A stretch of DNA of 27,233 nucleotides from JAOUEA01 sp040882605 (GTDB taxonomy: Bacteria > Actinomycetota > UBA4738 > HRBIN12), in assembly GCA_040882605.1 (NCBI GenBank), contig JBBEAY010000039.1:1-27233 (forward strand), read 5' to 3'. How positions within the stretch are numbered: the first letter of the stretch is position 1; each line of letters begins with the position of its first letter. The translations under genes were made by a program, and so were the position numbers. The notes beneath the pieces are model-generated. The model did not search any database, had not been told where the DNA came from, and saw only the letters and a list, made by a program, of their open reading frames with translations. Below are positions 23,647-27,233 of the stretch, piece by piece.

Positions 23647-24444
23647 ATGCTGGGCAAGGGCGTCCGATCGTTGCTGTACGCCATGACAGGCGTCGCGATC
23701 GTCTTCCTCTACGCCCCGCTGGCGCTCGTCGTCGTCTACGCGTTCAACAAGGGTCGCACAGCCGCCTGGCCCCCTGACCTCGGCACGACGAGGTGGTTCT
23801 CCGTGGCGTGGAACGAGCCCGCCCTGCGGCCCGCGCTCGCAAATTCGCTCAAGGCGGGGGTGGCCGCCACCCTGCTCGCGCTCGTGCTCGGAAGTCTCGC
23901 CGCGTTCGCGGTGCACCGGTTCCGATTCTTCGGGCGCGGATCGATCTCGTTCGTGCTTGTGCTGCCGATCGCGCTGCCAGGCATCGTGACCGCGCTGGCC
24001 TTGAACTCGATGGTCGACGCCGTGCCCTTCATCAGCTTCGGGCTGCCGGCGATCATCGTGGGACACGCGACCTTCTGCGTGGTCGTCGTATTCAACAACG
24101 TCGTGGCGCGGCTCCGCCGATCGCAGACCTCGCTCGTTGAGGCCTCGATGGACCTGGGCGCCGACGGCTTCCAGACCTTCCGGCACGTGACGCTTCCTTC
24201 GATCAGGAGCGCTCTGCTCGCCGGTGGGCTGCTCGCTTTCGGGCTGTCGTTCGACGAGATCGTCGTGACCCTCTACCTCTCGGGCACCGAGTCGACGCTG
24301 CCCCTTTGGATCTTCAACAACCTGCAGCGTCCGACGAATCGTCCGATCGTCAACGTCGTGGCGATGGTCGTGCTCGTCATCTCGATCGTGCCGGTGGCGA
24401 TCGCACAACGCCTCGTCAGCGACGGGGGACGCAGGGATCGCTAG
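23647..24444 (+). CDS. potC: Polyamine-type ABC importer, permease subunit (PotC-like)
   Basis: This 265-residue second permease has six predicted helices, the first at about 12-35. The EAA loop is E-A-S-M-D-L-G-A-D-G-F-Q-T-F-R-H-V-T-L-P-S-I, near 160-181. F-N-K-G-R near 35 and the helix 1 to periplasmic-loop arrangement match PotC. It completes the potADBC set. Its stop (TAG at 24442-24444) overlaps the stop of the convergent proteasome-activator gene, so CTAG ends both genes. No terminator hairpin fits between them. Confidence 0.92.
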   Translation: MLGKGVRSLLYAMTGVAIVFLYAPLALVVVYAFNKGRTAAWPPDLGTTRWFSVAWNEPALRPALANSLKAGVAATLLALVLGSLAAFAVHRFRFFGRGSISFVLVLPIALPGIVTALALNSMVDAVPFISFGLPAIIVGHATFCVVVVFNNVVARLRRSQTSLVEASMDLGADGFQTFRHVTLPSIRSALLAGGLLAFGLSFDEIVVTLYLSGTESTLPLWIFNNLQRPTNRPIVNVVAMVVLVISIVPVAIAQRLVSDGGRRDR

Positions 24445-25007
24445 AGGTAGGCGCCGCCTCGTGGTGAGCCGTCGGGCGCAGCGCCTCCGGGCGCCTGTCC
24501 GTCGGGCGCCTGGGCCTCCGGCGCCTGGGGGTTGTGGCTCACCAGCCCTCGGCGGCGGAGTTCCTCGAACTGCTGGCGGGCACCCGCCTGCTGGGCGAAC
24601 ATCGCCGCCTGGATGCCGTGGAACAAGCCCTCGAGCCAGCCGACGAGCTGCGCCTGCGCTACTCGGATCTCCGACTCACTCGGCACCCCCGCGAGCGGCG
24701 GCGCCAGGCCGCCCAGCTCCTCCTTCAGGTCTGGTGAAAGCACCTCGGTGAGCGCGTTGACGGCGCGGTGATACACGTCGGCGAGGCGGGCGCGGCCAGC
24801 TTCGTCGAGTGACGCCTGCCTCGTCTCGTCGAGCAGCTCGCGCACCATGCTCGCGATGCGGAGCAGCTTCGCAGGCTCGGTGATCGTCTCCGCAGATGTC
24901 TGCGGTGCTCTCTCGTCGGTCGCGGCACTCTCGTGCCCCTCGACGGGCACAGCTTCGACTACGAGCGGCTCAGGACTCGGCTGGGTCTGAGAAGCGTCGT
25001 CGCTCAT
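24441..25007 (-). CDS. bpa: Bacterial proteasome activator Bpa/PafE
   Basis: This 188-residue protein is of the DUF2587 family, which forms rings that dock on the 20S proteasome and open its gate without ATP. The conserved core is V-P-S-E-S-E-I-R-V-A-Q-A-Q-L-V-G-W-L-E-G-L-F-H-G-I-Q-A-A-M-F-A-Q-Q (108-140). The chain ends in G-G-A-Y-L; mycobacterial Bpa ends in G-Q-Y-L, and the penultimate Tyr is part of its proteasome-docking tail. Before it lies a Pro/Ala/Gly-rich linker (156-180) with repeated Q-A-P units, and the first 40 residues are acidic and probably disordered. The ATG overlaps the stop of the M20 peptidase gene (ATGA). It implies a proteasome elsewhere in the genome. Confidence 0.92.
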   Translation of the reverse strand: MSDDASQTQPSPEPLVVEAVPVEGHESAATDERAPQTSAETITEPAKLLRIASMVRELLDETRQASLDEAGRARLADVYHRAVNALTEVLSPDLKEELGGLAPPLAGVPSESEIRVAQAQLVGWLEGLFHGIQAAMFAQQAGARQQFEELRRRGLVSHNPQAPEAQAPDGQAPGGAAPDGSPRGGAYL

Positions 25008-26389
25008 GTGACCAACCTAACAGCGGCGCCCAGGTTGCGGATCAACAGGGCTTCGGCGAGGACCAGGCGTTCGAGATCAGCGAGGTCGACGCTCTCATCG
25101 AGCGAGTGATAGTTCGAGCGTTCGTCGCCGGCGCCCACGATGATTACGGCCATGTCGGGAAAGGTCTCGGCCAGCATCGGCACGATCGGTACCGAGCCGC
25201 CGCTTCCCATCTCGACCACCTCGTGGCTGAACGCTTCGGCGAGCGCGGACTTGGCCGCCGCGTACGCCGGGGTCGACGTGTCGACCAGGTAGCCCATGCC
25301 CGCTTCGTCGGCCTCGATCTCGACCTGCACACCCCAGGGCGCGGCCGCGCGCAGATGCGCGACGAGGGCGTCGCGCGCGCGCTCAGGGTCGTCGCCGGGC
25401 GCGAGCCGCAGCGACACTCGAGCCGAGGCTTCAGGCACGATCTGGTTCGACGAGCCAGCGACCCTCGGCGCGTCGAAGCCGAGCACTGCCACGGCGGGTT
25501 TGGCGAACAGGCGATCGGCGACCGTGCCCGACCCGATCAGCTCGATCGAGTCGAACACGCGCGACTCTGCGCGCAGCGACGCCTCCGTCACGGGAGCGCC
25601 GGCCCACGCGAACCGGCGCAGGCCCTCGATCGCGACCTCGCCATCGTCGTCGTGCAAGGTGGCGATCATGCGGCACAGTGCAGTGATCGCATCGGGGATC
25701 GGGCCGCCGTATGCCCCGCTGTGCTGCGCGATCGGCAACACCCGCACGGTGACCCGGCAGTCGGTGATGCCCCGAACGCTGGTCCCGATCGTCGGCACGC
25801 CCGTTCGCTCGTTGCCGCCGTCGGCCACCACCGCTACGTCGGCTCGAAGCAGATCCGCGTGGCCCCGCACCAGATCGGGCAGGTGATCGGTGGAGCATTC
25901 TTCCTCGCCTTCGATCACGACCCGCGTCGTGACGGGCAACGGGCGGCCATCGGGCACCCCGAGAGCCCTCAGCGCCGCCGCGTGCACGGCGATGCCGCTC
26001 TTGTCATCGGCAGCACCACGTCCGTACATGCGGCCGTCGCGCACGACCGGGTCGAACGGCGGGCTCTGCCACTCGTCGGCGGAACCTTCGGGTTGCACGT
26101 CGTGATGCGCGTAGAGGAGCAAGGTCGGCGCCCCGCGCGGTCCGGCGATCTCGCCGTAGACGGCCGGGTGCCCACCCTCGAGCTCGAGCAGTCGAGCGTC
26201 ACCGACGCCGGCTGATCGCAGGATGTCTGCCGTCGCTTCAGCGCTGGCCCGCACGTGCGATGGGTCGTAACCCGGGAAGCCGATCGAGGGTATGCGCACC
26301 AGGCGTTCGAGGTCGGTAATCGTTTGGGGCATGCCGTCGGCGACGGCGCGGCGGAGGGCGCCGGTGTGTACGGGGTCGGCGTTCTGCAT
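25004..26389 (-). CDS. M20 family metallopeptidase (dipeptidase/deacetylase-like)
   Basis: This 461-residue zinc peptidase is of the M20 family. The two-metal site is complete: H-H-D-V near 94-97 (A-H-H-D-V-Q-P), the bridging D in G-A-A-D-D-K-S-G, E-G-E-E-E near 162, D in V-A-D-G-G-N, and the C-terminal H in Y-H-S-L-D-E-S. The insert near 195-330 is the dimerisation domain. This subgroup is usually annotated as dipeptidase or M20/M25/M40 hydrolase. Small peptides are the expected substrates, fitting its link to the proteasome activator gene, which starts within its stop codon. TAGGCT lies eight bases before the ATG. Confidence 0.92.
   Translation of the reverse strand: MQNADPVHTGALRRAVADGMPQTITDLERLVRIPSIGFPGYDPSHVRASAEATADILRSAGVGDARLLELEGGHPAVYGEIAGPRGAPTLLLYAHHDVQPEGSADEWQSPPFDPVVRDGRMYGRGAADDKSGIAVHAAALRALGVPDGRPLPVTTRVVIEGEEECSTDHLPDLVRGHADLLRADVAVVADGGNERTGVPTIGTSVRGITDCRVTVRVLPIAQHSGAYGGPIPDAITALCRMIATLHDDDGEVAIEGLRRFAWAGAPVTEASLRAESRVFDSIELIGSGTVADRLFAKPAVAVLGFDAPRVAGSSNQIVPEASARVSLRLAPGDDPERARDALVAHLRAAAPWGVQVEIEADEAGMGYLVDTSTPAYAAAKSALAEAFSHEVVEMGSGGSVPIVPMLAETFPDMAVIIVGAGDERSNYHSLDESVDLADLERLVLAEALLIRNLGAAVRLVT
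25014..25019 (-). promoter_or_regulatory. -10 element TAGGTT of bpa (leaderless pattern)
   Basis: On the minus strand TAGGTT is six bases before ATG 25007, inside the last codons of the M20 gene. bpa could therefore be made both from readthrough and from its own leaderless transcript. Confidence 0.45.
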
Positions 26390-26397
26390 GGGTTGCG

Positions 26398-26403
26398 AGC
26401 CTA
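26398..26403 (-). promoter_or_regulatory. -10 element TAGGCT of the M20 gene (leaderless pattern)
   Basis: On the minus strand TAGGCT is eight bases before ATG 26389, the same hexamer as before nth. Just upstream, two GGCGCC copies (26434-26439, 26446-26451) could form a short hairpin over the pdxH stop, but no T tract follows. Confidence 0.55.
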
Positions 26404-26441
26404 GCCGTTCGCCCGCGACCGATGCCCGCGCGCGGCGCCCG

Positions 26442-27086
26442 TCAAGGCGCCAGCCGCTCGATCCGCCAGCCTGCGCTTTCGGCCGTGAAGAGGAAGCGGT
26501 CGTGCAACCGGTGGTGACGCCCTTGCCAGAGCTCCACGGTGTCCGCTCGCACGAGGTATCCGCCCCAGTTGGGCGGTCTCAGTACCTCCGCGGGGAACCG
26601 CTCCGACATCTCTGCCGATCGAGCGTCGAGCACATCGTGCCCGGCGATCACCGTGCTCTGCTCCGACGCCCACGCACCGAGCTGTGCCTCGCGAGGGCGA
26701 GTGGCGAAGTACTCGTCGGACTCACCGTCTGAGAGCAGGCTCACCGGTCCGGTCACGTGTACCTGCCGGTCGAGCTCCTTCCACAGGAAGACCAGGCCGG
26801 CCCACGGGTTCTCGGCGAGCTCGCGACCCTTGCGACTCTCGCGGTTCGTGAAGAATTGGAAGCCGCGCTCGTCGACGCCCCGCAGCAACACGTGGCGAAC
26901 GCTCGGGCGTCCGCGCGCGTCGGCGGTCGCGATCGCCATGGCGTTCGGCAACGGAACCCCAGCGGCTTCAGCGTCGCCGAGCCAGCGGCGGAACTGTTCG
27001 ATCGGGTCGTCGAGCAGATCGCTGCGGCGGAGCGGGCGATCCTCGTGGAACCCGGAAGGCGCTTGCATCATGCGCGGATCGCTCAT
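26442..27086 (-). CDS. pdxH: Pyridoxamine/pyridoxine 5'-phosphate oxidase
   Basis: This 214-residue FMN enzyme makes pyridoxal 5'-phosphate, the cofactor of the decarboxylase encoded at 7103-8614. Family motifs are M-A-I-A-T-A-D-A-R-G-R-P-S-V-R-H-V-L-L-R-G near 50-70 with the FMN-phosphate contacts, F-F-T-N-R-E-S-R-K-G near 79-88 and the C-terminal P-P-N-W-G-G-Y, then E-L-W-Q-G-R-H-H-R-L-H-D-R. I start at ATG 27086, where TACCAT lies nine bases upstream. An in-frame ATG at 27119 would put that hexamer inside the gene. A gap of 52 bases separates it from the M20 gene. Confidence 0.93.
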   Translation of the reverse strand: MSDPRMMQAPSGFHEDRPLRRSDLLDDPIEQFRRWLGDAEAAGVPLPNAMAIATADARGRPSVRHVLLRGVDERGFQFFTNRESRKGRELAENPWAGLVFLWKELDRQVHVTGPVSLLSDGESDEYFATRPREAQLGAWASEQSTVIAGHDVLDARSAEMSERFPAEVLRPPNWGGYLVRADTVELWQGRHHRLHDRFLFTAESAGWRIERLAP

Positions 27087-27095
27087 CGGACCGCC

Positions 27096-27101
27096 ATGGT
27101 A
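27096..27101 (-). promoter_or_regulatory. -10 element TACCAT of pdxH (leaderless pattern)
   Basis: On the minus strand TACCAT is nine bases before ATG 27086, with no ribosome binding site between. Confidence 0.45.
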
Positions 27102-27233
27102 CGGGCCGTCAGTGTCCACGGCAGTGGTGCCCCCGGCAGTGTCTGGTTGCAGGACTGGGCTGGACAGCCATTGGGGGGCTAGGTGGCTGGTGTGAATCGG
27201 ACCGTTTGACGGCTTGGCGTGGGGGTGGGTGAG
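27102..27233. other. Non-coding end of the window
   Basis: I see no gene in these 132 bases. The plus strand is G-rich at the end, and GGCAGTG recurs near 27120-27140. The next gene may begin outside the window. Confidence 0.4.

Noticed and set aside
24896..26215. 439-codon open frame on the plus strand
   Set aside because: It is antisense to the M20 peptidase gene, and its translation has no recognisable domain.

Overview
The window is from a high-GC actinobacterium (Actinomycetota). The marker genes are a WhiB regulator with its four cluster cysteines, a redox sigma/anti-sigma pair of the SigR/RsrA kind beside a mycothiol-type (PIG-L) amidase, and a bacterial proteasome activator (Bpa/PafE). 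A deep-branching class such as Acidimicrobiia would fit, but that placement is a guess from gene content, not from a comparison. About 28 protein genes are packed tightly on both strands. I see no rRNA, CRISPR array, insertion sequence, prophage or secondary-metabolite cluster.

Layout. 1-94: 3' end of an initiator tRNA-Met gene and its terminator. 95-1859: a small accessory island holding a two-gene AbiE-type toxin-antitoxin module in toxin-first order, with a leader inverted repeat and its own terminator. 1966-3375: a stand-alone cyclic-nucleotide-binding domain protein and an unusual fusion of a cysteinyl-tRNA-synthetase-like tail to a GT2-type glycosyltransferase. 3386-5413 (minus): the membrane protease FtsH. 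5544-8614: a tight unit of sigma factor, zinc anti-sigma factor, PIG-L amidase and PLP-dependent decarboxylase. 8627-13257: endonuclease III, WhiB, a small unknown protein behind a perfect 16-bp palindrome, a GNAT acetyltransferase, an ABC-F ATPase and a family-5-like uracil-DNA glycosylase. 13287-18643: an ABC exporter, a VIT1/CCC1 metal transporter, a SolA/sarcosine-oxidase-like flavoenzyme, a DUF309 protein and a SAM methyltransferase. 18682-20295: pyrE and pyrD head to head. 20378-24444: a complete polyamine-type ABC importer, potA-potD-potB-potC. 24441-27086 (minus): Bpa, an M20 peptidase and PdxH.

Most of the window is chromosomal housekeeping. Its most notable sequence-level property is transcriptional: ten genes have a TANNNT hexamer 6-10 nt before the start codon with no room for a Shine-Dalgarno site, the signature of leaderless mRNAs. 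A smaller set (cNMP protein, WhiB, the unknown protein, potA, potD, ftsH) has purine-rich ribosome binding sites. I used this pattern to choose several start codons. I did not find a convincing new multi-gene system. The best candidates for follow-up are the CysRS-tail/GT2 fusion, the PyrD with a class-1-type catalytic cysteine in a class-2-like body, the toxin-first AbiE module beside the initiator tRNA gene, the thiol-stress operon that includes a PLP decarboxylase, and the degenerate X-loop of the ABC exporter.
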